DNA of 64,000 bases from Flavobacterium suaedae (GTDB lineage Bacteria; Bacteroidota; Bacteroidia; Flavobacteriales; Flavobacteriaceae): NCBI RefSeq assembly GCF_014642915.1, contig NZ_BMJE01000004.1:352697-416696 (forward strand), in the 5' to 3' direction. The notes under the pieces are model-generated. The model saw nothing but the letters and a program-made list of their open reading frames with translations, made no database searches and was not told the origin of the DNA. This document shows, piece by piece, positions 17,783 through 27,496 of the stretch (position 1 is its first letter; the number at the start of each line of letters is the position of its first letter). Made by a program: the position numbers and the translations under genes.

Positions 17783-19180
17783 TTATTTTAATAATCCTAA
17801 AACAAAGTCAGGGTAAAGTCCCATTGCAATATTAAGCAGTATAGCTATTATAGCTACTATGCTGTACATAGCAGGAACTTTACTTGTTTCGGTAGTAGCT
17901 TCTTTATTGTACATAGCTAATATCAGTTTAAAGTAATACCCAACACTTATTATGGAGTTAATTACTGCTACAATTACTATAGCTACCTGTCCTGTTTTTA
18001 ATACTTCGGTAAACAGGAAGAATTTTGCAAAGAACCCTGAGAATATTGGTATACCCGCCATAGACAGTAATGCACAAGTAAGTATGGCAGCCATCATAGG
18101 GTTGGTTTTACCAAGCCCGTTAAAGTTGTAGATGCTTTCTCCTTTTTTGTCTTCCGCAACATATAGTAATACAGCAAATGCAGCAATACCAGCCAAGGCA
18201 TAAGCAGCAGCATAGTAAAATAACACACCCGACATTGCAGGAGGGTTAAAGAAAACCATTAGCATAAAACCGGCATGCGATATACCTGAAAAGGCTAACA
18301 TACGTTTTACGCTGTCTTGTTTTAGCGCCATAATGTTACCTATTGTCATAGATAGTATAGCAGCCGTCATTATTATTGTAGTATATGTACCCGGTACTTT
18401 ATAGTTAAGGTCGTGCATTAGTTTAAAGAAAGCAGCCATAGCCGCAACTTTAGCCAGTGTACTCATGGTTGCCGTACTAAGTGCCGGTGAACCTTGGTAA
18501 ACATCAGGAGCCCAAAAATGGAATGGTGCTGCTGCAATTTTAAACAGTAAACCAATACTTAACATAACAATACCAATAAAGAACCAGCTTGGCACTTCTC
18601 CGCCACGAACGGCAGTATATATAGCATCACAATTAAAAGAACCTGTTGCTCCGTACACTAATGTTATTCCAAATAATAATATACCTGATGCAAATGCTCC
18701 CATAAGGAAGTATTTCATACCTGCTTCGTTACTGTTAGTATCTTTAGGGTTACTAGCAGCCAGTACATATAGTGCAATTGATAAAACTTCTATACCTAAA
18801 AAGAACATGGCAAGGTTACCAAAGCTAACCATAGCGATAGCTCCTGTTAAAAGGAATAGTTTTATAGCAACAAAATCAGATAGTTTTGATTTATGCTCTC
18901 TTTGAAAGTGTGGCGTTAATGCTATTAAAAATATTGTAAGCAGTATAAATAAACTTGTAAAGGCTTTACTGTAGCCATTATTAACCATCATACTGTTGTA
19001 CAGCCCTTTTGTCTGTTCAGCAGTAGTTTCTAAGCCCAATACACTATAATCAGTATAATGAAGCCCTAATACGGCAAGCAAACCAATAATAGTAATAGGA
19101 ACAATAACTTTCCTTAAATTAAATATTTCAGCTATAAGGCATATAATCCCTAATCCTGCAATAGCTATTAATGTGTTCAT
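17783..19180 (-). CDS. nuoN: NADH-quinone oxidoreductase subunit N
   Basis: This 465-residue polytopic protein has about 14 membrane helices and belongs to the Mrp-antiporter-like proton-pumping subunits of complex I. Marks are the segment AAAPFHFWAPDVYQGSP and the conserved LAFSGISHAGFML, which hold proton-channel Lys and His residues. It is the last gene of the nuo operon, 11 nt after nuoM, and is followed by a terminator. The position at the 3' end after nuoL and nuoM is standard order. Confidence 0.95.
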   Translation of the reverse strand: MNTLIAIAGLGIICLIAEIFNLRKVIVPITIIGLLAVLGLHYTDYSVLGLETTAEQTKGLYNSMMVNNGYSKAFTSLFILLTIFLIALTPHFQREHKSKLSDFVAIKLFLLTGAIAMVSFGNLAMFFLGIEVLSIALYVLAASNPKDTNSNEAGMKYFLMGAFASGILLFGITLVYGATGSFNCDAIYTAVRGGEVPSWFFIGIVMLSIGLLFKIAAAPFHFWAPDVYQGSPALSTATMSTLAKVAAMAAFFKLMHDLNYKVPGTYTTIIMTAAILSMTIGNIMALKQDSVKRMLAFSGISHAGFMLMVFFNPPAMSGVLFYYAAAYALAGIAAFAVLLYVAEDKKGESIYNFNGLGKTNPMMAAILTCALLSMAGIPIFSGFFAKFFLFTEVLKTGQVAIVIVAVINSIISVGYYFKLILAMYNKEATTETSKVPAMYSIVAIIAILLNIAMGLYPDFVLGLLK

Positions 19181-19191
19181 TTCTTTCGGAC

Positions 19192-20634
19192 TTAATTAAT
19201 CTGATTAATGTAAACTAAAACCTTTTGAAGGCTTGGTGTAACAAAGTCGGTTATAGGTCTTGGGTACAAACCAAAGAATAGTAAAACGGCAATAATCAAT
19301 ACAAAAGTAAAACCTTCACCAAACGTAACATCTTTAAAAACTTTAGTGCCTTTGTCGCCAAGCATAACCTGCTGGAACATTCTTAACATATAAAAAGCAC
19401 CCAGTATAATAGTAGTTCCGCCTAAAACAGCTAACCATATATTAGCCTGAGCCAAACTGTATAATAATTCAAACTCACCTATAAAGTTAAATGTACCCGG
19501 TAACGCTACCGATGCCATAACTAATATCATAAACATTGAGGCAAATTTAGCTGACTGGATACGTATACCACCCATTTCAGCAATTTCTTCTGTTTTGTAT
19601 CGTCTGCTTATAATTTCAGCAGCGTAAAATAAACCTACTACTACAAAACCGTGCGCAATCATTTGTACAAATGCACCACGAAGACCGTCAATAGTAAGTG
19701 TGTAAGCTCCGGCAGCAATTAGCCCAACGTGTGCTAATGAGGAGTAAGCCAGTAACTTTTTAAGGTTAGTTTGTTTTAATGCCAGTATAGAACCATATAT
19801 AACCCCTGCAACACATAGTGCTATAAATATATATTTATAATCGTGTGCCGCTTTTGGCGCGATAGGCAGTTGCCATCTTATAATACTGTACAATGCCATT
19901 TTAAGCATAATACCTGATAACAGCATAGTACCGGCAGCAGGTGCTTTTTGATACACATTAGCCTGCCAGGTGTGGAATGGTATAATAGGAATTTTAATAG
20001 CATACGCTAAAAAGAACCCTAAGAAAATCCACAGTTGTTCCGTATCAGTAAGTTTTGCATTATATAAGTGCAGGTTTAAGAAACTTCCTGTTTTTGTATA
20101 TAAGTATATAAACGCTACTAACATAAACAGCGAACCTGCAAATGTGTATATAAAGAATTTTACAACGTCTTTTTTTCTTCTTTCCGCTTCTCCGCTACCC
20201 CATATTAGTGCTATGAAATAGATAGGGATTAGTGAAAGTTCCCAGAATATGTAGTATAATAACCCATCTACAGCAAGGAATGTTCCTGCCATAGCAAATG
20301 CCATGAAAAGTATAAGAGCATAAAATGACCTTGATTTTGGGAAAAGGTTACCAAAAGAAGTTAGTACTATTATTGGAGTTAATGCTGTAGTAAGTAATAG
20401 CATTAGCAGCGACATACCGTCAGCCTGAAGTCCAATCACAATACGCGGTCTGCTCATCCATGTTTGCAGGTAGCTTACTTTTTCACCCATGTTATAGCGG
20501 TATATAACATATAGTGTAGCTGCAAAGGCACAAGTGCTAAAAATCAATGCTGCTTTAGAAGCCCATTTATCACCTACAAAATAGGTGGCAACTGCTCCGA
20601 ATAATAAGATAATTAGTATAAATGATACGTCCAT
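19192..20634 (-). CDS. nuoM: NADH-quinone oxidoreductase subunit M
   Basis: The 480-residue antiporter-like subunit of complex I has about 14 helices. It carries the hallmark FWELSLIPIYFIALIWG (an essential Glu in a membrane helix) and PFHTWQANVYQKAP, followed by the LLAYSSLAHVGL stretch. It pumps protons in the membrane arm. It starts 7 nt after nuoL. The length is a little short of E. coli NuoM (about 509), within family range. Confidence 0.95.
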   Translation of the reverse strand: MDVSFILIILLFGAVATYFVGDKWASKAALIFSTCAFAATLYVIYRYNMGEKVSYLQTWMSRPRIVIGLQADGMSLLMLLLTTALTPIIVLTSFGNLFPKSRSFYALILFMAFAMAGTFLAVDGLLYYIFWELSLIPIYFIALIWGSGEAERRKKDVVKFFIYTFAGSLFMLVAFIYLYTKTGSFLNLHLYNAKLTDTEQLWIFLGFFLAYAIKIPIIPFHTWQANVYQKAPAAGTMLLSGIMLKMALYSIIRWQLPIAPKAAHDYKYIFIALCVAGVIYGSILALKQTNLKKLLAYSSLAHVGLIAAGAYTLTIDGLRGAFVQMIAHGFVVVGLFYAAEIISRRYKTEEIAEMGGIRIQSAKFASMFMILVMASVALPGTFNFIGEFELLYSLAQANIWLAVLGGTTIILGAFYMLRMFQQVMLGDKGTKVFKDVTFGEGFTFVLIIAVLLFFGLYPRPITDFVTPSLQKVLVYINQIN

Positions 20635-20641
20635 CAGGTAA

Positions 20642-22522
20642 TTATTTTAGAAATATATAAGCTATTATTGAACATATGCCCAGTACAAATACAAGCAGGT
20701 AGAAACCAATGCTACCGTTTTGTATTACTTTGCCTTGTGTGCTAAGTGCATTTGCCAAACGGCCTAAACCAAATATAAAGCCTGAGAATGCTACTTCAGT
20801 TACATTTTTGAAGAAAGCTCCAAGCGCATATATTGGTTTTACAATTATGGCTGTATATATTTCATCCACATAAAACTTATTGTATAATACTTTACTAAAT
20901 CCTGTAATTTCTTCGTCCTTACCGGGTACAAACCCTTGCTTAATATATTTAAAGTAAGCAATACCAATACCTATAAGGGCACCTATTATAGCTATTCCCA
21001 TTAACATATATGCAGTAGTGCCAAGTTCATGGTGCTCTATATGGTTTGTAAGTATTGGTGATAAATATTCGTTTAACCAGCTGTGCCCCGGTAAGCTTAT
21101 TGCACCACCTACTAATGCTAATATAGCAAGTACTATAAGCGGGAAAGTAATAAGCGAAGGCGATTCGTGTAAGTGCTTCTTCTGTTCTTCTGTACCTCTG
21201 AAATCTTTATAGAAAGTAAGGTAAAGTAAGCGGAACATATAGAATGCTGTCATTATAGACGCTATCGAACCAACAACCCAAAGTACTTTGTTGTGGTGGA
21301 AAGCTGTCATTAATATTTCATCTTTAGAGAAGAACCCTGAGAATGGCGGTAAACCTGATATTGCCAGTGTAGAGATTAGGAATGTTATAAATGTTACACC
21401 CATCACTTTACGTAAGCCACCCATGTAGCGCATATCCTGCTCGCCATGCATAGCATGTATTACAGAACCTGAACCAAGGAATAAACATGCTTTAAAGAAC
21501 GCGTGTGTTATTACGTGGAAAACCGCTACATGGTATGCTCCTAAACCTAAAGCAAGGAACATTAAACCAAGCTGCGATACGGTAGAGTAGGCCAGTACCT
21601 TTTTAATATCGTTTTGTGCTAAACCTATAGATGCTGCAATCAACGATGTAAATGCACCAACTATGGCTATAATATTTTGTACATCGGGTGTAAGGTCAAA
21701 AAGGAAGTTTAAGCGGGTAATCATAAATATACCTGCTGTTACCATGGTTGCAGCGTGAATAAGTGCCGATACAGGAGTAGGTCCTGCCATCGCATCAGGT
21801 AGCCAAGTGTAAAGTGGTATTTGTGCACTTTTACCACAAGCTCCTATAAATAAGCATAATGTTGCTATTCCTAACCAAGTCATATCTATATCAAGATTAC
21901 CTGAGGTAATAGCGTTTTTAATGTCAATATAATCTACACTGTGGAAAAGGTAACCGATGATAAAGATACCGATAAGAAAACCAAGGTCACCAATACGGTT
22001 CATTATAAATGCTTTTTTAGCAGCATCATTAAAATCGTGGTTTTTGTACCAGAACCCGATTAACAGGTACGAACAAAGACCAACGCCTTCCCAACCGATG
22101 AACATTATTAATAAGTTGCTACCCATTACCAGTGTAATCATAAAGAATACGAACAGGTTTAAGTAACCAAAGTATTTATGAATATTCTCATCACCATGCA
22201 TATAGCTGATGGAGTATATATGTATAAGTGTACCAATACCGGTAACAAACATTAACCAAAGTAATGAAAGCTGATCTAGCTGGAATGCAAAGTTTACATC
22301 AAAATTAGCCAGCGTCATCCATTTAAACAGGTTTACGTTGATGGGCTCTCCGCCACCATTTACCTGTAAAAAGAATTTTAGTGTTACAGCAAAAGAAACT
22401 GCTACAGCTACCGAGCCTAAAATACCCGATACATTTCCGCTTAATTTCTTTCCTATAAAAATGTTAAGTAAAAACCCTGCTAAAGGTGCCAGTAGTAATA
22501 GTAAAGCCAAGTTTGTATCCAT
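20642..22522 (-). CDS. nuoL: NADH-quinone oxidoreductase subunit L
   Basis: The 626-residue protein is the largest antiporter-like subunit and forms the distal end of the membrane arm, with the long lateral helix near its C-terminus. Signatures are FIGWEGVGLCSYLLIGFWY, the PLYTWLPDAMAGPTPVSALI segment and the DIKKVLAYSTVSQLGLM segment. The next start follows 7 nt downstream, and nuoK ends 6 nt upstream. The usual family length is about 610-660 residues. Confidence 0.96.
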   Translation of the reverse strand: MDTNLALLLLLAPLAGFLLNIFIGKKLSGNVSGILGSVAVAVSFAVTLKFFLQVNGGGEPINVNLFKWMTLANFDVNFAFQLDQLSLLWLMFVTGIGTLIHIYSISYMHGDENIHKYFGYLNLFVFFMITLVMGSNLLIMFIGWEGVGLCSYLLIGFWYKNHDFNDAAKKAFIMNRIGDLGFLIGIFIIGYLFHSVDYIDIKNAITSGNLDIDMTWLGIATLCLFIGACGKSAQIPLYTWLPDAMAGPTPVSALIHAATMVTAGIFMITRLNFLFDLTPDVQNIIAIVGAFTSLIAASIGLAQNDIKKVLAYSTVSQLGLMFLALGLGAYHVAVFHVITHAFFKACLFLGSGSVIHAMHGEQDMRYMGGLRKVMGVTFITFLISTLAISGLPPFSGFFSKDEILMTAFHHNKVLWVVGSIASIMTAFYMFRLLYLTFYKDFRGTEEQKKHLHESPSLITFPLIVLAILALVGGAISLPGHSWLNEYLSPILTNHIEHHELGTTAYMLMGIAIIGALIGIGIAYFKYIKQGFVPGKDEEITGFSKVLYNKFYVDEIYTAIIVKPIYALGAFFKNVTEVAFSGFIFGLGRLANALSTQGKVIQNGSIGFYLLVFVLGICSIIAYIFLK

Positions 22523-22528
22523 CAGGCG

Positions 22529-22849
22529 TTATCCTTTTAGTTTCTTTAAGTTATCAATATCAATATTCTTAATGTTTCGGTACACCGCTACAAGTATTGC
22601 AAGCCCAACGGCTACCTCTGCTGCGGCTACTGCCATAGAGAAGAATACAAATACCTGCCCCGCAGCATCCTGATGATAAGTAGAGAAAGCTACTAATAGC
22701 AGGTTTACAGCATTAAGCATAATTTCTATACTCATAAACATTACAATGGCGTTACGCCTGTAAAGCACACCAAATGCACCTACACAAAATAGTAATGTGG
22801 AAAGGTAAATATAATTGTCTATACCTATTTGTTCCAGTATATTTTCCAT
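22529..22849 (-). CDS. nuoK: NADH-quinone oxidoreductase subunit K
   Basis: The small membrane subunit has three helices and 106 residues when started at the ATG at 22849 (MENILEQIG). That start gives the normal length of about 100 residues and leaves one base after the nuoJ stop; an upstream start at 22891 would run into nuoJ and add a non-family extension. The second helix has the conserved SIEIMLNAVNLLLVAFS with the proton-path Glu. It joins the membrane arm of complex I. Confidence 0.95.
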   Translation of the reverse strand: MENILEQIGIDNYIYLSTLLFCVGAFGVLYRRNAIVMFMSIEIMLNAVNLLLVAFSTYHQDAAGQVFVFFSMAVAAAEVAVGLAILVAVYRNIKNIDIDNLKKLKG

Positions 22850-22850
22850 A

Positions 22851-23354
22851 TTAATTATTGATGTGTTCTTTTTTAGACAATAGTACAGCACCTATCATTG
22901 ATACTAATAACAGTACCGATGCAAATTCAAACGGAACCATATAATCATTAAGCAATACCTGCCCCAGTACTTTAATAGACTGGAAGTCTGCTCCTTTAGT
23001 TGCGTAATTATATTCCGGTTGTTGTGCTTTAATAAATGTAGCCAGTAATACAAGGGCTAAAAGGCAGAAGGATATAACTGCCGCAATTTGCGACCATGCA
23101 TTTTTGCTTTTTTCTCCTTCTTTATTCAGGTTCATAAGCATTATGGTAAAGAGCATCAATATCATAATAGCTCCTGAATATACTATAATGTGTACTATAG
23201 CTAAAAACTGTGCATTAAACATTAAGTAATGTCCTGCAATTGAAAAGAAGCAAAGTACAAGGTAAATAGCACTGTGGATAGGGTTTTTACTGAAAATAGT
23301 TAAAAACGCAGTCCCTAGAGTTATGGCCGATAAAATATAGAATAGTGTTAACAT
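22851..23354 (-). CDS. nuoJ: NADH-quinone oxidoreductase subunit J
   Basis: The 167-residue membrane protein has five hydrophobic helices. The helix with QFLAIVHIIVYSGAIMILMLF carries the conserved motif of NuoJ that contains the pi-bulge. It sits between the hydrophilic-arm junction and nuoK in complex I. The gene starts 1 nt after nuoI ends and lies one base before nuoK, consistent with tight co-translation. Confidence 0.95.
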   Translation of the reverse strand: MLTLFYILSAITLGTAFLTIFSKNPIHSAIYLVLCFFSIAGHYLMFNAQFLAIVHIIVYSGAIMILMLFTIMLMNLNKEGEKSKNAWSQIAAVISFCLLALVLLATFIKAQQPEYNYATKGADFQSIKVLGQVLLNDYMVPFEFASVLLLVSMIGAVLLSKKEHINN

Positions 23355-23355
23355 A

Positions 23356-23901
23356 TTAATTAGCCGCTTGGTTTTGAGTGTTTTTAATAGCCATATCTAA
23401 AGGCATAACCAGTTTATCTTTTCCGTATATGAAATCTTCTCTGTCAGTTTGTGCCTTTACCATAGTACGCGATTTTGTAAGATAAATAGCTTGTTTAGGA
23501 CAAGCTTCCTCACAAAGCCCACAAAAAATACAGCGAAGCATGTTTATTTCATATATTTCAGCATATTTTTCCTCACGGTATAAATGCTTTTCTTCCGGTT
23601 TTCTTTCCGCAGCCTTCATTGTAATAGCTTCTGCAGGGCACGAAAGTGCACAAAGTCCGCAGGCAGTACAACGCTCTCTGCCTTCGTCATCACGCATTAG
23701 CGTGTGCTGACCTCTGTATACAGGGCTAAGCGACCTTGTTTGTTCCGGGTATTTAATGGTTACCTTTCTTTTAAACAAGTGTTTTATGGTAATCATTAAC
23801 CCCTTAAATATCGCAATAAGGTAAAGGCTCTCCCAAAAATTCATCTTTTTGTTGGAAACCTCTTTCTTTTTTCCCGATAATGATATGGTTTCTATTGCCA
23901 T
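23356..23901 (-). CDS. nuoI: NADH-quinone oxidoreductase subunit I, two [4Fe-4S] ferredoxin domain
   Basis: The 181-residue protein has two ferredoxin motifs, CTACGLCALSCP (C78, C81, C84, C88) and CIFCGLCEEACP (C124, C127, C130, C134), which bind clusters N6a and N6b. An N-terminal stretch (residues 20-45) with a hydrophobic helix contacts the membrane arm. It passes electrons from NuoG to the N2 cluster of NuoB. A 59-nt gap separates it from nuoH. Confidence 0.96.
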   Translation of the reverse strand: MAIETISLSGKKKEVSNKKMNFWESLYLIAIFKGLMITIKHLFKRKVTIKYPEQTRSLSPVYRGQHTLMRDDEGRERCTACGLCALSCPAEAITMKAAERKPEEKHLYREEKYAEIYEINMLRCIFCGLCEEACPKQAIYLTKSRTMVKAQTDREDFIYGKDKLVMPLDMAIKNTQNQAAN

Positions 23902-23960
23902 TTCTATATTATTTAACCTGTCTGCTCTTACAGGTAGTTCATTTTTTCTTTTTCGTTCCC

Positions 23961-24992
23961 TTAGTCTACTAACAGCATTACAATACCTGTAATAATAATG
24001 TTAGCTATAGATAGTGGTATTAGTGCTTTCCAGCCTAAACGCATTAACTGGTCATAACGGAATCTCGGTATTGTCCATCTTACCCACATGTAGAAGAAGA
24101 TGAAGAAACATATTTTTATAAACAGTACAAAAATACCTATTACGTTGGCTATGTTAACACCCCAGTTTTTCTCTGCCCAGTCCATACCCGGGTAGTTGTA
24201 TGCCCCAAAGTACAGTACAGCAAGGATAGTTGATGATATAAACATAGCAGCATATTCAGCAAACAGGTAAAAGCCCATTTTCATTGATGAATATTCTGTG
24301 TGGTATCCCCCAATAAGTTCTGCCTCACATTCTGCAAGGTCAAAAGGAGTACGGTTAGCCTCCGCAAATGAACATATTAAAAAGATAAGGAAACCTACTG
24401 GCTGGTAAAATACATTCCAGTTCATACCATTTTGCCCTAAAGCAATTTCCCTTATACTTAATGTTCCCGTCATCATAATAAGTGCGATGATGGATAGCCC
24501 CATTGCAACCTCATATGATATCATTTGAGATGCAGCACGCATGGCACTCATCAATGAGAATTTGTTGTTAGATGCCCAACCACCAATCATAATACCATAT
24601 ACACTTACTGATAGTACACCAAACACATAAAGTAAGGCAACATCAATATCTGTAGCTTGTAGTATAATATCACGACCAAAAAGGTGTAGCTTGTCTCCCC
24701 AAGGTAAAACAGCACTGGTCATTAAAGCCATACTCATAGATATGGCAGGACCTACAAAGAATAAAAATTTGTTTGGTGTGTTAGGTACAAACTCTTCTTT
24801 AGCAAATAGTTTTAAACCATCTGCCAGTGGTTGCAGTATACCACCTTTACCGGCACGGTTAGGACCAACACGATCCTGAAGCCATGCTGCAATTTTTCTT
24901 TCGGCTAGTGTAGAGTACATTGCCATAAGCATGGTAAGTGCAAAAACGGCAATAATAATAACGCTCTTTTCTATGATTATAGCTTCTTCCAT
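23961..24992 (-). CDS. nuoH: NADH-quinone oxidoreductase subunit H
   Basis: This 343-residue membrane protein has about eight to nine helices and forms the quinone channel at the junction of the two arms. The hallmark segments are AERKIAAWLQDRVGPNRAG near the start and EANRTPFDLAECEAELIGGY in the middle, whose acidic residues line the E-channel. The start is 2 nt after the nuoG stop. Length matches the family. Confidence 0.96.
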   Translation of the reverse strand: MEEAIIIEKSVIIIAVFALTMLMAMYSTLAERKIAAWLQDRVGPNRAGKGGILQPLADGLKLFAKEEFVPNTPNKFLFFVGPAISMSMALMTSAVLPWGDKLHLFGRDIILQATDIDVALLYVFGVLSVSVYGIMIGGWASNNKFSLMSAMRAASQMISYEVAMGLSIIALIMMTGTLSIREIALGQNGMNWNVFYQPVGFLIFLICSFAEANRTPFDLAECEAELIGGYHTEYSSMKMGFYLFAEYAAMFISSTILAVLYFGAYNYPGMDWAEKNWGVNIANVIGIFVLFIKICFFIFFYMWVRWTIPRFRYDQLMRLGWKALIPLSIANIIITGIVMLLVD

Positions 24993-24994
24993 AC

Positions 24995-26038
24995 CTATAC
25001 GTTACCTTCTTTAAATTCTTTCTTTTCTTGTCCTTTTAGCGGAACTTCCGACATGCTTATTTTCTTTCTGTCTTCATCGCGCCCCAAAAGTATATTTTTT
25101 TCTGTTTCTATCTTAACCGGTTTCATATCTCTGGTATAATTGTTCTGGTTAATAACAGAATTTTTTTCGAATTTTCTAGGACCTTCAATAACCCAGTCAG
25201 CAGGGTCTTTGTGTTCAAAACGGCATTCGTTACAAATAAATTCCTCTACTTCGTGGTATTCATCTTTACGAGCCGTAACCCTTTGTATTTCATCTCCAAA
25301 CATCCAAAGTGTGGTTTTTCCGCAACACTTATCACAATCTCTGTGTGCATTGTACGGTTTGTTGAACCAAACTCTCGATTTGAAACGGAATGTTTTATCA
25401 GTAAGCGCACCTACAGGACAAACATCAATCATATTTCCTGAAAACTCATTATCAATAGCTTTAGAAATGTATGTTGAAATTTGTGCGTGGTCGCCTCTGT
25501 TTAATACACCATGAACCCTGTTATCTGTAAGCTGGTCTGCTGTCATTACACAACGGTAACACAGTATACAACGGTTCATGTGTAGCTGTATATTATCCCC
25601 TATATTTTCAGGCTCAAAAGTTCTTCTGTCTTCAATGTAACGGGTGTTGGCAGAACCATGCTTAAAGCTAAGATTTTGCAGGTCACACTCTCCCGCCTGG
25701 TCACAAACAGGGCAGTCTAACGGGTGGTTGATTAAAAGAAACTCTGTAACTGACTTTCTTGCATCTAAAACCCTTTCCGAAGTAATACTTTTCACCTCCA
25801 TACCGTCCATAACACCGGTTACACACGATGCCATTAATTTAGGCATAGGGCGTGTATCAGCATCACTACCTTTAGTAACCTCCACAAGGCAGCAACGGCA
25901 TTTACCCCCACTTCCTTTCAGTTTAGAATAATAGCACATTGCCGGTGGTACTGATTCCCCACCTATCATGCGAGCAGCCTGTAGGATGGTAGTCCCCGGT
26001 TCTACTTCTATACTTTGACCGTCTATTGTTACTTTCAT
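24995..26038 (-). CDS. nuoG: NADH-quinone oxidoreductase subunit G, short form
   Basis: The 347-residue protein is much shorter than NuoG of E. coli (about 900). It keeps the electron-transfer part. A [2Fe-2S] domain has C35, C47, C50 and C72. The His-Cys3 cluster motif has H105, C109, C112 and C118. A [4Fe-4S] motif has C157, C160, C163 and C207. A further Cys set (C235, C238, C239, C269, C272) lies in a remnant of the molybdopterin-type domain, which ends soon after. Loss of the large inactive molybdopterin domain is, to my knowledge, usual in Flavobacteriia. It lies between nuoF (66 nt gap) and nuoH in operon order. Not a truncation by mutation: the frame is intact and the tail is charged. 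Confidence 0.93.
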   Translation of the reverse strand: MKVTIDGQSIEVEPGTTILQAARMIGGESVPPAMCYYSKLKGSGGKCRCCLVEVTKGSDADTRPMPKLMASCVTGVMDGMEVKSITSERVLDARKSVTEFLLINHPLDCPVCDQAGECDLQNLSFKHGSANTRYIEDRRTFEPENIGDNIQLHMNRCILCYRCVMTADQLTDNRVHGVLNRGDHAQISTYISKAIDNEFSGNMIDVCPVGALTDKTFRFKSRVWFNKPYNAHRDCDKCCGKTTLWMFGDEIQRVTARKDEYHEVEEFICNECRFEHKDPADWVIEGPRKFEKNSVINQNNYTRDMKPVKIETEKNILLGRDEDRKKISMSEVPLKGQEKKEFKEGNV

Positions 26039-26104
26039 CTCTTTATCTGTTTGAAAGTGGAAAAGCTCATGGCTTTAAGACTTTCTACTTTTAAACTTTA
26101 TGAC

Positions 26105-27472
26105 TTATACTGTTTGTTTCGTAACCAAATGTCTTACCTTTTCAAAAGGTTCGTTTACATAGTGGTCACGGTTTTTAATTTTTTCAGGGAAACGAACGTG
26201 ATATTCAAATTCTTCCCTAAAGTGGCGAATAGCTGCTGCTACCGGCCATGCTGCTGCATCACCCAGCGGACAAATAGTATTCCCTTCTATTTTACGCTGA
26301 ATATCCCACAGTAGCTCTATATCTTCTTCACGGCCTTCGCCGGTTTCAATTCGGTGTAATACTTTTTCAAGCCATCCTGTACCTTCACGGCATGGCGAAC
26401 ACTGTCCGCAACTTTCGTGATGGTAAAATCTTGAGAAGTTCCATGTGTTACGAACAATACAAGAAGTATCGTTATACACAATAAAACCACCAGAACCCAG
26501 CATCGAGCCTGACTCAAAACCACCTTCGCTTAATGATTCATACGTCATTAAACGGTCATTACCTTCGGTAGTTTTAAATATTAGGTTTGCCGGTAAAATT
26601 GGCACTGACGAACCTCCCGGTACTAAAGCCTTTAAAGGTCTGTCATCCATCATTCCGCCTAAGTATTCATCAGAGTTCATAAACTCATCAACACTTAGCC
26701 CTAATTCTATCTCATAAACACCCGGGTTTTTACAATGCCCTGATGCTGATATTAATTTTGTTCCTGTACTGCGACCGATTCCTATTTTAGCATATTCTTC
26801 GCCACCGTTGTTTACAATCCAAGGCACTGCTGCTATAGATTCTACATTGTTTACCACAGTAGGCTCTTGCCATAAACCTTTTACGGCAGGGAACGGAGGT
26901 TTAATTCTTGGGTTACCTCTTTTTCCTTCAAGTGATTCGATTAGTGCAGTTTCTTCACCACAAATGTAAGCTCCTGCACCGCAGTGTACATACAGGTCTA
27001 AATCCCAACCTGTACCCATTATATTTTTACCTAACCAACCGTTGGCATAGGCTTCTTTAATTGCTTGTTCCAGTATGCGGAATACCCACATGTATTCCCC
27101 ACGAATATATATGTACGATAGGTTACACCCTAATGCGTAGCTGGAAGTAATCATCCCCTCGATTAATAAGTGAGGAATGTACTCCATAAGGTAACGGTCT
27201 TTAAATGTACCCGGTTCCGACTCATCTGCATTACAAACCAAGTGCCTTGGGTTACCTGATTTTTTATCAATGAAACTCCATTTAAGTCCGGTAGGGAAAC
27301 CTGCACCTCCACGACCTCTAAGCCCGGAAGTTTTTACCTGCTCAACAACTTCGTCCGGAGTCATACTTTTTAAAGCTTTTTCCACAGAAGCATAACCGCC
27401 CATTTTGCGATATACTTCATATGACTTGATTCCCGGTACGTTTGCGTGTTCTAATAATATTTTTCTTCCCAT
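26105..27472 (-). CDS. nuoF: NADH-quinone oxidoreductase subunit F, NADH/FMN-binding
   Basis: This 455-residue subunit oxidises NADH. The NADH/FMN-binding glycine-rich loop GRGGAGFPTGLKW lies at 53-65, with HLVCNADESEPGTFKDR after it at 77-93. The N3 [4Fe-4S] cluster ligands are C355, C358, C361 (SCGQCSPCREG) and C401. Together with NuoE it forms the NADH dehydrogenase tip of complex I. The start ATG follows nuoE after 24 nt. Confidence 0.96.
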   Translation of the reverse strand: MGRKILLEHANVPGIKSYEVYRKMGGYASVEKALKSMTPDEVVEQVKTSGLRGRGGAGFPTGLKWSFIDKKSGNPRHLVCNADESEPGTFKDRYLMEYIPHLLIEGMITSSYALGCNLSYIYIRGEYMWVFRILEQAIKEAYANGWLGKNIMGTGWDLDLYVHCGAGAYICGEETALIESLEGKRGNPRIKPPFPAVKGLWQEPTVVNNVESIAAVPWIVNNGGEEYAKIGIGRSTGTKLISASGHCKNPGVYEIELGLSVDEFMNSDEYLGGMMDDRPLKALVPGGSSVPILPANLIFKTTEGNDRLMTYESLSEGGFESGSMLGSGGFIVYNDTSCIVRNTWNFSRFYHHESCGQCSPCREGTGWLEKVLHRIETGEGREEDIELLWDIQRKIEGNTICPLGDAAAWPVAAAIRHFREEFEYHVRFPEKIKNRDHYVNEPFEKVRHLVTKQTV

Positions 27473-27496
27473 TGTTACTTGTGTAAGGGTCGTTTA

